NCBI GenBank assembly: GCA_965279565.1
Contig: OZ257249.1
Coordinates: 62,001-126,000 of the forward strand
Source of the DNA: Tagaea sp965279565
Lineage (GTDB): Bacteria > Pseudomonadota > Alphaproteobacteria > CACIAM-22H2
Length of the DNA stretch: 64,000 bases
Direction of reading: 5' to 3'
In this document: piece after piece, positions 44,774 to 52,545 of the stretch
How the letters are laid out: each line of letters opens with the position of its first letter
How positions within the stretch are numbered: position 1 is the first letter of the stretch
The notes under the pieces: generated by a model
The model's input: only the letters and a program-made list of their open reading frames with translations
Told to the model about the DNA's origin: nothing
Database searches by the model: none
Made by a program: the position numbers and the translations under genes

Positions 44774-45343
44774 GTGTCGGACGGGCCGACGGGGCATTGG
44801 GGACCTGCACTCGAACGTGCGCTGCGCAGCTACCAGAAGCGCTGGCGGCTTACGGTGGACGGCTGGCTCCGGCCGGGCGGCCCGACGCTGGCGCTGATGT
44901 ACGCGACGATGTCGCGCATCCTCGAAGGCTTCGCCGTGCCCACGCCCGACGAGGTCGACTGGCACCATTCCGCGATCGCGGCGGGCAAGCCGCCGCGCAT
45001 CGCGATCGTGCCGCAGATCGAGCTGACGCCGATCCCCGGCCTGCCGGACGTGAGCGGCGCCGACCGGGCCGCGAACGCCGCGCAGATCGACTGGATGCTG
45101 AAGAAGTGGAGCGGTCTCGGCGGCGTGCCGGCGCAGTTCGCGCATTACGTGATCCGGCGCGGCCGCCTCGGCATCGCGCAGGCGCGCGACTTCGTCGAAC
45201 AATATGCCGCACGCCGGCCGCACGATGCCGACGTCCTCGTCTATTCGATCCTGCGCGCCCTGCCCGACAACGACAGCCGCGAACGCTTCCTCGGCGGCAC
45301 CCCCGGCGGCTACCGGCCCGCCGGGACAAGGTTGGTGCGGTAG
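44774..45343 (+). CDS. Truncated paralogue of the effector's N-terminal region (possible pseudogene)
   Basis: From GTG 44774 a 189-residue protein aligns with residues 51-230 of the protein at 42700: DGPTGHWGPALERALRSYQKR, DGWLRPGGPTL, IPGLPDVS, AQIDWMLKKWSGLGGVPAQFAHYV, ARDFVEQYAARRP and LPDNDSRERFLGG. Homology continues upstream of the GTG but without a start codon, and the whole C-terminal amidase domain is missing. It is either a degenerate duplicate or a short protein carrying only the wall-binding/carrier part. No Shine-Dalgarno is evident before the GTG. Confidence 0.55.
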   Translation: MSDGPTGHWGPALERALRSYQKRWRLTVDGWLRPGGPTLALMYATMSRILEGFAVPTPDEVDWHHSAIAAGKPPRIAIVPQIELTPIPGLPDVSGADRAANAAQIDWMLKKWSGLGGVPAQFAHYVIRRGRLGIAQARDFVEQYAARRPHDADVLVYSILRALPDNDSRERFLGGTPGGYRPAGTRLVR

Positions 45344-45358
45344 GACGCTAAAGGAAGT

Positions 45359-45435
45359 CGTGGATGCCCGGGACAAGCCCGGGCATGACGGGCTCTGAAA
45401 TTTCCGTCATGCCCGGCGAAAGCCGGGCATCCACG
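45359..45435. repeat. Inverted pair of REP-like palindromic units
   Basis: Unit 1 (45359-45391) begins CGTGGATGCCCGGG and ends CGGGCATGACGG. Unit 2 (45404-45435) is nearly its reverse complement, beginning CCGTCATGCCCGG and ending CGGGCATCCACG. Each unit is itself a GC-rich hairpin. Such short palindromic units are widespread extragenic repeats in alphaproteobacterial genomes. It may also slow transcription leaving the paralogue gene. Confidence 0.8.
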
Positions 45436-45458
45436 TCTTTTGTATTGGGCTTATTTTC

Positions 45459-45487
45459 TTGACAACTGGAGCGGGTTTAAATAGGAT
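45459..45487 (+). promoter_or_regulatory. Orphan promoter
   Basis: TTGACA (45459-45464) and TAGGAT (45482-45487) with a 17-base spacer. No convincing gene follows on the plus strand before the convergent gene that ends at 45680. A hairpin, CATGGTG (45508-45514) with CACCATG (45524-45530), lies just after the predicted start site. Confidence 0.5.
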
Positions 45488-45585
45488 CGCTCCGATACGC
45501 TCTTTGACATGGTGAATAGTCCGCACCATGCCGGCAGGTCGAGGCCGGAAGCCGGTGCTCGCCGAAAATCCCGCCGCAAATCTTC

Positions 45586-45684
45586 GTCAACAAAATCGCG
45601 AATCCCGTCAACGTCAACAGCGGAATCGTGGCGGATCAAGGGGTTGGATTGTTGACGGTCAACCGCCGTCAACCAGCCGTCAAC
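45586..45684. repeat. Array of GTCAAC hexamers
   Basis: GTCAAC occurs at 45586, 45607, 45613, 45658, 45668 and 45679, and in inverted form (GTTGAC) at 45651. The last three lie 10 and 11 bases apart. The final copy overlaps the stop codon of the minus-strand gene. Its role is unknown; a helical-phased binding array is possible. Confidence 0.55.
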
Positions 45685-46363
45685 CCACGTCGCCTGCCAC
45701 GTTGGTATGCGACAGCGCGTAGACGCCACGGACCGCACCGGTCCGCGCACCCGCCGCAACAAGTGCCGCCTCGCCGAGCTCGCCATCCGCGAGTGCTTCG
45801 AGCGCCGCACGTTCGTAGCCGCACGCGACGAACACCCAGTCGGCCGCCGCATCCTTGCCGCCGCGGATCTTCTGTTCGGTCGTCGCCGCGATCTTCGGCG
45901 TCTGCGTCAGCAGCAGATGGCCGGCGGCCGTTCCCGGGCGCATCGCGATCGTGCCGGCGAGTTCGCGCAGATGCGTGCGCAGCCGTTCGTCCGCGCCCTC
46001 GGAAGGCGACAGGCGCACGGTCAGCGCGTGGCGCGACAGCGCACCGCCGATACTCTCCAGCACGCGGCACTGGCTGCGCACCATGTTGCGGTGGTGCGGC
46101 ATCATCTTCGTCGACCAGGGCGAGGGCGCGTTGAGGCGGGCGAGGTATCCTTCCGACGACAGCGTTTCGTAGGCTTCCATCTCGTAGAGGATGAAGAAGC
46201 CTTCGCCGCCGTCGGCAGCCGCCCAGCGCGAACCGCGCAGGAACCCGGGGACACGCATCCGCTCGGGGAAATGCTCGTGCGTGTGCCAGTCCTCGAATTC
46301 CGCGCGGATGTCGGGTGCGATGTCCCACCACATCGCGAGCGCCGCCTTGCCGAGCAGCGCCAT
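45680..46363 (-). CDS. Two-repeat dimeric alpha/beta-barrel-like protein (DUF4286-like), function unknown
   Basis: A 227-residue soluble protein. The first half (WWDIAPDIRAEFEDWHTHEHFPERMRVPGFLRGSRW, then FFILYEMEAYETL) is typical of DUF4286-like or ferredoxin-fold proteins with the HEHFPERM core; the second half looks like a degenerate repeat of the same fold (GHLLLTQTP, WVFVACGYE). No catalytic residues can be assigned. It starts 3 bases after the creatininase stop, so the two are an operon. Its stop codon lies within the GTCAAC array. Confidence 0.65.
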   Translation of the reverse strand: MALLGKAALAMWWDIAPDIRAEFEDWHTHEHFPERMRVPGFLRGSRWAAADGGEGFFILYEMEAYETLSSEGYLARLNAPSPWSTKMMPHHRNMVRSQCRVLESIGGALSRHALTVRLSPSEGADERLRTHLRELAGTIAMRPGTAAGHLLLTQTPKIAATTEQKIRGGKDAAADWVFVACGYERAALEALADGELGEAALVAAGARTGAVRGVYALSHTNVAGDVG

Positions 46364-46366
46364 GCT

Positions 46367-47116
46367 TCAGGCGGCCATCTTGACGAACGAGGCGAGGTCG
46401 TCCGCGAGGTCGGCCACCGCCGCATCCCACAGCCGATGGCCCGCCTCGATCGACGACAGGGAGGGGTTCGAGCCGATGCGCCCGTCGGGGAAGTTGCGCC
46501 GGTAATCGTTCGCGTCGGTGAATTCGCCGCGCGGGGCCACCTCGGGCGTCATCTTCATCTTGCGCACGGCTTCCGGATAGACCGCCCAGGTGAGCGAGAC
46601 TTCCGACGGCGTGGCGTGGCTGCCTTCCTGGTCGGCATAGAGTTCGCGGCTGATCGCCTTGACCTTCGTGCTGTCGTACCAGTTGCGCAGGCGGCAGCGC
46701 ACCGCCGGCCGGTTCGACGCGCGCATCAGCGAGGCTTCGGCGTAGATTTCCGAGAACGCCGCGCTGAACGGGGCGACGTTGCCGCCGTGCCCGTTGACGA
46801 AATAAAAATGCGTGAAGCCGTGGCGCGCGAGGCTTTCCACGTTGTCCTTCACGACCGCGATCAGCGTGGACGGGCGCAAGGTCATCGAGCCGGCGAACGC
46901 CAGATGGTGCTGCGCCATGCCGACCGCGATGGTCGGGGCGACCAGCGTGCCGGTCTTCTCGCCGAGCCGGCGGCCCACCGCCTCGCCGCAGATCGCGTCG
47001 GTGCCGATCAGGCCGTTGGGGCCGTGCTGTTCGGTCGAGCCGATCGGGATGATGATCGCGGTCGATTTCTTCAGGTAGCTCTCGACCTCCTGCCAGGTCT
47101 GCATGTGGAGCAGCAT
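46367..47116 (-). CDS. Creatininase-family amidohydrolase
   Basis: A 249-residue metal-dependent amidohydrolase. Hallmarks are IIIPIGSTEQHGPNGLIGTDA (metal Glu, His, Asp), FYFVNGHGGNVAPFSAAF (HGGN motif), and GSHATPSEVSLTWAVYP with a further Glu. The family includes creatininase, formamide hydrolase and mycofactocin MftE; here no mycofactocin genes are near. The chosen ATG 47116 fits the family N terminus; a TTG at 47188 would add 24 residues. It is divergent from the aldolase gene and in an operon with the DUF4286-like gene. Confidence 0.85.
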   Translation of the reverse strand: MLLHMQTWQEVESYLKKSTAIIIPIGSTEQHGPNGLIGTDAICGEAVGRRLGEKTGTLVAPTIAVGMAQHHLAFAGSMTLRPSTLIAVVKDNVESLARHGFTHFYFVNGHGGNVAPFSAAFSEIYAEASLMRASNRPAVRCRLRNWYDSTKVKAISRELYADQEGSHATPSEVSLTWAVYPEAVRKMKMTPEVAPRGEFTDANDYRRNFPDGRIGSNPSLSSIEAGHRLWDAAVADLADDLASFVKMAA

Positions 47117-47263
47117 CGCGCGTCGAATCCTTCCGCAATCCGAGGAACTTGGGAGGCGGATGATCGCGCCCTTCCGGCCTCTCGACAAGGGCCCACATGG
47201 CGGGCTAGAAGCCCTGCGTCATTCGGCACCCCGTGCGGTGCGATTCCCCGTCAGGAGCGTCCC

Positions 47264-48178
47264 TTGAAAGTCACCCAGAAGGTCAAGAAGATCCTCGCCA
47301 ACTACGAGAGCGACAACCCGGGCACGAAGACGAACCTCGCCCGCCTCCTGATGACCGGGAAGCTCGCCGGCACGGGCAAGCTCGTGATCCTGCCGGTCGA
47401 CCAGGGCTTCGAGCACGGCCCCGCCCGCTCGTTCGCACCCAACCCTGACGCCTACGACCCGCACTACCACTACCAGCTCGCCATCGACGCGGGCTGCAAC
47501 GCCTACGCCGCCCCGCTAGGCCCGCTCGAGGCGGGTGCGGACACCTTCGCCGGTGCCATCCCCACGATCCTGAAGATGAATTCGTCGAACTCGATCGCGA
47601 CGATCAAGGACCAGGCCGTGACCGCCTCGATCGGCGATGCGCTGCGCCTGGGCTGCTCGGCCATCGGCTTCACGATCTATCCGGGTGCCGAAGACCAGTT
47701 CGAGATGATGGAAGAGATCCGCGAACTCGCCGAGGAGGCGAAGTCGGTCGGCCTCGCCGTCGTCATGTGGTCGTATCCGCGCGGCGGCAAGCTCGACAAG
47801 GCGGGCGAGACCGCGCTGGACGTCACGGCCTATGCCGCCCATCTCGCGGCCCTGCTGGGCGCCCACATCATCAAGGTGAAGCCGCCGACGGCCGTCCTGT
47901 GGCAGCCGGAAGCCAAGGCCGCCTACGAGAAGGCGGGCCTCGACATCTCGACGCTCGACAAGCGCATCGCGCACGTCATGCAGTCGTCCTTCGCGGGACG
48001 GCGCATCGTGGTGTTCTCGGGCGGCGAAGCCAAGGATGAGGCAACACTGTTGACCGAGATCAAGGCGCTGCGCGACGGCGGGGCCTCGGGCTCGATCGTC
48101 GGGCGCAACGCGTTCCAGCGCAAGCGCGACGACGCGATCGCCCTGCTCGGCAAGATCATCGACATCTACAAGAGCTGA
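47264..48178 (+). CDS. fbaB: Fructose-bisphosphate aldolase, class I (FbaB/DhnA type)
   Basis: A 304-residue Schiff-base aldolase of the archaeal/FbaB type. Motifs are LVILPVDQGFEHGPARSFAPNP, YYQLAIDAGCNAYAAPLG-like YHYQLAIDAGCNAYA, IGFTIYPGAEDQFEMMEE, VMWSYPRGG and the likely Schiff-base lysine in HIIKVKPPT. The C-terminal phosphate site is VVFSGGEAKDE and GGASGSIVGRNAFQR. It starts at TTG 47264 with AGGAG 8 bases upstream. thiE follows after 5 bases. With gap and tkt in the window this covers part of central sugar metabolism. Confidence 0.92.
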   Translation: MKVTQKVKKILANYESDNPGTKTNLARLLMTGKLAGTGKLVILPVDQGFEHGPARSFAPNPDAYDPHYHYQLAIDAGCNAYAAPLGPLEAGADTFAGAIPTILKMNSSNSIATIKDQAVTASIGDALRLGCSAIGFTIYPGAEDQFEMMEEIRELAEEAKSVGLAVVMWSYPRGGKLDKAGETALDVTAYAAHLAALLGAHIIKVKPPTAVLWQPEAKAAYEKAGLDISTLDKRIAHVMQSSFAGRRIVVFSGGEAKDEATLLTEIKALRDGGASGSIVGRNAFQRKRDDAIALLGKIIDIYKS

Positions 48179-48183
48179 GCGGC

Positions 48184-48828
48184 GTGGCGCTCCACCGCAC
48201 GCGTCTCTATCTGATCACGCCGCCGGAACTCGATCCGGCGGCGTTTTCGCCTCTGCTCGACGCGGCGTTGGGTGCGGGCGACGTCGCGTGCCTGCAGCTT
48301 CGCCTGAAGGGCGCATCCGACGACGCGATCCGCAAGGCGACGAACGTGCTGATGCCCGTCGCGCACAAGCACAACGTCGCCTTCCTGATGAACGACCGCG
48401 CCGATCTCGCCAAGGAACTCGACTGCGACGGCGTGCATATCGGGCAGGAAGACGGCACGCTGGCCGAGGCGCGCGCGCTTCTGGGCAAGGAACGCATCGT
48501 CGGCGTCACGTGCCACGCGTCGCGCGATCTCGGCTTCGAGGCGGCCGAAGGCGGGGCCGACTATGTCGCCTTCGGCGCCTTCTTCCCCTCGTCCACGAAA
48601 CACGATCCGAAGGGCCAGGCCGATTTCGACCTCGTCGCCGACTGGACGAGCCACGTGACCGTCCCGTGCGTGGCCATCGGCGGGATCACGCCCGCGAACT
48701 GCGGCCCGCTCGTCGAAGCCGGGGCCGATTTCCTCGCGGTTTCAGGCGCGGTCTGGAACGAAGCGCAAGGCCCCGCCGCAGCGGTGAAAGCCTTCATCGA
48801 GGCCATTTCGGCGCACAAGCAGCGCTGA
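48184..48828 (+). CDS. thiE: Thiamine-phosphate synthase ThiE
   Basis: A 214-residue TIM-barrel enzyme joining the pyrimidine and thiazole parts of thiamine. Motifs are RLYLITPPE, VACLQLRLKG, FLMNDRADLAKELDCDGVHIGQED, IVGVTCHASRDL, YVAFGAFFPSSTK, VAIGGITPANCGPLVEAGADFLAVSGAV. The GTG start lies 5 bases after the aldolase stop. No other thi genes are nearby; the FFPSSTK loop differs slightly from the usual FPTxTK. Confidence 0.9.
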   Translation: MALHRTRLYLITPPELDPAAFSPLLDAALGAGDVACLQLRLKGASDDAIRKATNVLMPVAHKHNVAFLMNDRADLAKELDCDGVHIGQEDGTLAEARALLGKERIVGVTCHASRDLGFEAAEGGADYVAFGAFFPSSTKHDPKGQADFDLVADWTSHVTVPCVAIGGITPANCGPLVEAGADFLAVSGAVWNEAQGPAAAVKAFIEAISAHKQR

Positions 48829-48914
48829 TTGCCTTTACGCCCCCTTGCTGCTAGCTTCCCGGCCGCTTTCGGGGGCGGTTTTCGCCCACCTTCCAACGGG
48901 ATTCGGGATTTGAA

Positions 48915-49481
48915 ATGAAGATCATCGGCAGTGCGATCCGCCAGGGCAACGTCATCGAAGTCGATGGCAAGATGTGGCGCGTGGTGAAGCACAACATCGT
49001 CAGCCCCGGCAAGGGCGGTGCGTTCAACCAGATCGAGATCCGGGACGTCAAGACCGGCACGAAGTCGAACATGAAGTTCCGTTCGGACGAGACGTGCGAG
49101 CTGCTGCGCGTCGAGGAGAAGGACCTGCAGTTCCTGTTCAAGGACGGCGAGCAGTACACGTTCATGGACAACCAGTCCTACGAGCAGATCTCGATCAGCG
49201 AAGAGATGATCGGCGAGCCGGCCGCGTTCCTGACCGACAACATGGTCGTCTCGGTGCAGTTCATCGAAGGCACGCCGGTGGGCGTGGAACTGCCGACGAC
49301 GACGATCTGCACGATCGTCGAGGCCGACGCGGTCGTGAAGGGCCAGACGGCGGCCTCCTCGTACAAGCCCGCCCTGCTCGACAACGGCGTGAAGGTCGGC
49401 GTGCCGCCCTTCGTCGCCGCGGGCGAGCGCATCGTCGTCAACATCGCCGAGCGCGCCTACGTCGAACGGGCCAAGGACTGA
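48915..49481 (+). CDS. efp: Translation elongation factor P
   Basis: A 188-residue, three-domain beta-barrel protein that rescues ribosomes stalled at polyproline. The modified lysine is Lys33 in the loop SPGKGGAF, which corresponds to Lys34 of Escherichia coli EF-P, the target of EpmA/EpmB. C-terminal YVERAKD is typical. Proline-rich proteins in this window (FtsZ linker, the OmpA-like protein at 50376) are natural EF-P clients; that is an inference. Confidence 0.97.
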   Translation: MKIIGSAIRQGNVIEVDGKMWRVVKHNIVSPGKGGAFNQIEIRDVKTGTKSNMKFRSDETCELLRVEEKDLQFLFKDGEQYTFMDNQSYEQISISEEMIGEPAAFLTDNMVVSVQFIEGTPVGVELPTTTICTIVEADAVVKGQTAASSYKPALLDNGVKVGVPPFVAAGERIVVNIAERAYVERAKD

Positions 49482-49503
49482 GCCGGTCGGCAGGTCCAGC
49501 ACG

Positions 49504-50316
49504 ATGCGCGCCACCTCGCACTCCGCCCTCTTCACCGTCATGGAACGCGCCGCCCGCAAGGCCGGCCGCCAGCTCGCGCGCGACTTCGGCGAGGTCGAGA
49601 ACCTGCAGGTCTCGGTCAAGAGCCCCAGCGACTTCGTGTCGACCGCCGACCTCGCCTCCGAGCGCACGATCCGCGCCGAGCTCGAGCGCGCGCGCCCCGG
49701 CTTCTCGTTCCTGATGGAGGAAGGCGGCGTCGTCACGGGCAAGGATCCCGACCATGTCTGGATCATCGACCCGCTCGACGGCACGACCAACTTCCTGCAT
49801 TCCGATCCGCACTTCTGCATATCGATGGCGCTCGCGCACAAGGGCGAGCTGCTCGCGGGCCTGATCTACAACCCCGTCCTCGACGAGCTCTACTGGGCCG
49901 AGAAGGGCAAGGGCGCCTTCCTCAACAGCCGCCGCCTGCGCGTGTCGGGCCGGCGCGACATGGGCGAAGCGCTGATCGGCACGGGCATCCCGTTCCGCGG
50001 GCGCGGCGACCACGCGCACTATCTCAAGCTTCTCGGCACGACGATGGAGAAGGTCGCAGGTATTCGCCGCGCCGGGGCGGCCGCCCTCGACCTCGCCTAC
50101 GTGGCGGCCGGGCGACTCGACGGCTTCTTCGAGATCGGCCTCAACAAGTGGGACATCGCGGCCGGAATCCTGCTGATCAAGGAGGCCGGCGGCTTCGTCG
50201 GCGACCTCGACGGCGGCGCTGACGCGATGGAAAGCGGCAATATCGTGGCCGGGAACGCCAAGCTTTTCGAACCGCTGGGCAAAATGCTCGTCGCCGCAGG
50301 CGGTTCGGGCAAATAA
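49504..50316 (+). CDS. suhB: Inositol-1-monophosphatase family protein (SuhB-like)
   Basis: A 270-residue Mg-dependent phosphatase. Metal-binding residues are Glu72/Glu73 in LMEEGG and Asp89/Asp92 in WIIDPLDGTTNFLH, plus a C-terminal Asp in NKWDIAAGILLIKEAGG. Substrates include inositol phosphates; SuhB also acts in rRNA antitermination. It follows efp after 22 bases. Confidence 0.93.
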   Translation: MRATSHSALFTVMERAARKAGRQLARDFGEVENLQVSVKSPSDFVSTADLASERTIRAELERARPGFSFLMEEGGVVTGKDPDHVWIIDPLDGTTNFLHSDPHFCISMALAHKGELLAGLIYNPVLDELYWAEKGKGAFLNSRRLRVSGRRDMGEALIGTGIPFRGRGDHAHYLKLLGTTMEKVAGIRRAGAAALDLAYVAAGRLDGFFEIGLNKWDIAAGILLIKEAGGFVGDLDGGADAMESGNIVAGNAKLFEPLGKMLVAAGGSGK

Positions 50317-50375
50317 TCGGGCCGACGAAAGGCGGTTGTTCGCCGCCGCCGCCTCGCGCTAATGTCGGGGCCGCC

Positions 50376-51359
50376 ATGAAGAAAACGCTCCTCGCCGCCG
50401 CCGCCCTCACCGTCCTCGCCGCCGTCGCCGGCGATGCGTCGGCCCAGCAGCAGCTGCGCCAGCCGCGCGCGAGCGTCGAGGTCGACTGGTCGGTCCTCGA
50501 CGAGCTCAACATGCCGGCCGCCGGCACGCCGGCCCTGCGCCCGCCGCGCGGCATGGCGACCAATGCCGGGCCGCGCACGGCCGCAGCACCGCTCGCCGCC
50601 AATTCCTCGCCCGCCGTGCAGCGCACGCAGCTGGTTCCCCCGGCCGCCGCACCGGCCGCGACATTCACCCCGCCCCCGCCGCCGCCGACCTTCGCGGCAG
50701 CCCCGCCGCCCGCACCTGCGGCCCCGGCCGCCTCGGCCACGCTGCCCCCGCCGCCGGCTCCCGCCGCCGTCGCGGCCGCTCCGGTCACGGCCGTCGCGCC
50801 GCCGCGCCCGGTTTCGCCGGGCCCGACGCAGATGGCGAGCGCACCGCCGCCCCCGCCGCCGCCGTCGGTGATGGCCTCGCCGAGCCCGATCCCCGCGGCA
50901 CCGTCCGTCACGGCCCCGCCGCCTGCCGCTGCCGCTCCGCCGGCACCGCCGCCGGTCCAGGCCGCACCCGCGCCCGCACCGGCCCCGCAGGTTGCCGCCG
51001 CTTCGGCCCCGCAGGTCGCTGCCGCTCCGCCGGCCGCGCGCGCGGCCGACGGCCCGCTCGCGCGCCTGTCGTTCAATGCCGGCTCGGCCGACGTCAACGA
51101 CGCCGGCAAGGCGGCACTCGCACCGGTCATCGCCGAACTCCAGCGCGACGCGACCGCGCGCCTGCAGCTCCAGGCCTTCGCCAGCGGCGGCGACGACCAG
51201 GGCGGCCAGGCCCGCCGCCTGTCGCTGTCGCGCGCACTCGCCGTGCGCGGCCAGCTGATCGAGCAGGGCATCGCGTCGACCCGCATGGACGTGCGCGCCC
51301 TCGGCCGCACGACCGACGGCCCGCCGGACCGCGTGGACATCGTCCTGGTCCGCCGCTAG
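50376..51359 (+). CDS. Periplasmic OmpA-like protein with long Pro/Ala-rich region
   Basis: A 327-residue exported protein. A Sec signal (KTLLAAAALTVLAAVAGDASA, residues 3-23) is followed by about 190 Pro/Ala-rich, disordered residues with polyproline runs. The C-terminal 95 residues form a divergent OmpA-type peptidoglycan-binding domain (LSFNAGSADVNDAGKAAL, LQLQAFASGG, RRLSLSRALAVRGQLIEQGI, DRVDIVLVR). It is 27 bases before the MotA-like gene, so it is probably the first gene of that operon. Confidence 0.8.
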   Translation: MKKTLLAAAALTVLAAVAGDASAQQQLRQPRASVEVDWSVLDELNMPAAGTPALRPPRGMATNAGPRTAAAPLAANSSPAVQRTQLVPPAAAPAATFTPPPPPPTFAAAPPPAPAAPAASATLPPPPAPAAVAAAPVTAVAPPRPVSPGPTQMASAPPPPPPPSVMASPSPIPAAPSVTAPPPAAAAPPAPPPVQAAPAPAPAPQVAAASAPQVAAAPPAARAADGPLARLSFNAGSADVNDAGKAALAPVIAELQRDATARLQLQAFASGGDDQGGQARRLSLSRALAVRGQLIEQGIASTRMDVRALGRTTDGPPDRVDIVLVRR

Positions 51360-51386
51360 CAACCCACGGCCGAAAGGACCGGACGG

Positions 51387-52541
51387 ATGGACGCGACGAT
51401 CGCACGCCCGACCCGATTCCTGATCCGCACGCTCCTTTTCCTCGCGGCCGTCGGCGGCGTCATCTATTTCCTGTTCGACGGCATCGTCGCGGCGTTCGAG
51501 CACCACATGGCGCTCAACGGCCTGATCGTGGGCGTGCTGCTGCTCGGCATCGCCTTCAACGCGCGCCAGATCCTGTCGCTCAACGCCGAGATCGCGTGGA
51601 TCGACAAGTTCCGCGCCAACCGCCCGTCGCTGTCGAACGAGAAGCCGCCGCGCCTGCTCGCCCCGATGGTCAAGATGCTGGGCGAGCGCACCGGCCGCTT
51701 CAGCCTGTCGCCGGTCTCGATGCGCTCGCTGCTCGATTCGATCGGCAGCCGCATGGACGAAAGCCGCGACCTGTCGCGCTATCTCGTCGGCCTGCTGATC
51801 TTCCTGGGCCTGCTCGGCACGTTCTGGGGCCTGCTGCAGACGGTCGCGGCCGTCGGCGGCGTCATCGCCACGCTGTCGGCGTCGACCGACACCGCCTCAC
51901 TCTTCGCCGACCTGCAGAACGGCCTCAAGGCGCCGCTGGCGGGCATGGGAACGGCGTTCGGCACGTCGCTGTTCGGCCTCGCCAGCTCGATCGTGCTCGG
52001 CTTCTGCGACCTGCAGGCGGGCCAGGCGCAGAACCGCTTCTACAACGACCTCGAGGAATGGCTTTCCGCGCAGACGCGCCTGTCGTCGGGTTCGATCGGC
52101 GGCGGCGAAGGCGGCGACACGGTGCCCGCCTATATCCAGGCGCTGCTCGAGACGACGGCCGACAATCTCGAGAACCTGCAGCGCACGATGGCGCGCACCG
52201 AGGACGGCCGCTCGGCCGCCAACCAGGCGAACCTGGCGCTGACCGAGAAGCTGGGCGCGCTCGCCGACCAGATGAAGGCCGAGCAGCAGCTGCTGCTCAA
52301 GCTCGCCGAAGGCCAGATGGAGCTGCGCAACGTCATCGCCAAGCTCGCCGACGCGCCGCGCGGCGGGGCCGGCGGCATGGACGAGGCGACGCGCATGCAT
52401 ATCCGCAACATGGATGCGGCCCTCTCGCGCATGGTCGAGGAGTCCGGTTCCGGCCGCCTCCAGATGACGCAGGACATCCGCAACGAGATCCGGCTGTTGG
52501 CGCGCACCATCGCCAACCTCGCCGAAGAACCGCGGAGCTAG
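51387..52541 (+). CDS. MotA/TolQ/ExbB-family proton-channel protein
   Basis: A 384-residue inner-membrane protein. Two N-terminal helices (residues 10-32 and 42-58) precede a cytoplasmic loop. Then the conserved MotA/TolQ/ExbB helix pair follows: YLVGLLIFLGLLGTFWGLLQTV and GMGTAFGTSLFGLASSIVLGF, near residues 132-210. Residues 240-384 are a helical, coiled-coil tail. The MotB/OmpA-like gene is 4 bases downstream, so the two should form a proton-driven stator-like complex. It differs from flagellar MotA and from tolQ by its long tail. Confidence 0.85.
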   Translation: MDATIARPTRFLIRTLLFLAAVGGVIYFLFDGIVAAFEHHMALNGLIVGVLLLGIAFNARQILSLNAEIAWIDKFRANRPSLSNEKPPRLLAPMVKMLGERTGRFSLSPVSMRSLLDSIGSRMDESRDLSRYLVGLLIFLGLLGTFWGLLQTVAAVGGVIATLSASTDTASLFADLQNGLKAPLAGMGTAFGTSLFGLASSIVLGFCDLQAGQAQNRFYNDLEEWLSAQTRLSSGSIGGGEGGDTVPAYIQALLETTADNLENLQRTMARTEDGRSAANQANLALTEKLGALADQMKAEQQLLLKLAEGQMELRNVIAKLADAPRGGAGGMDEATRMHIRNMDAALSRMVEESGSGRLQMTQDIRNEIRLLARTIANLAEEPRS

Positions 52542-52545
52542 GACG

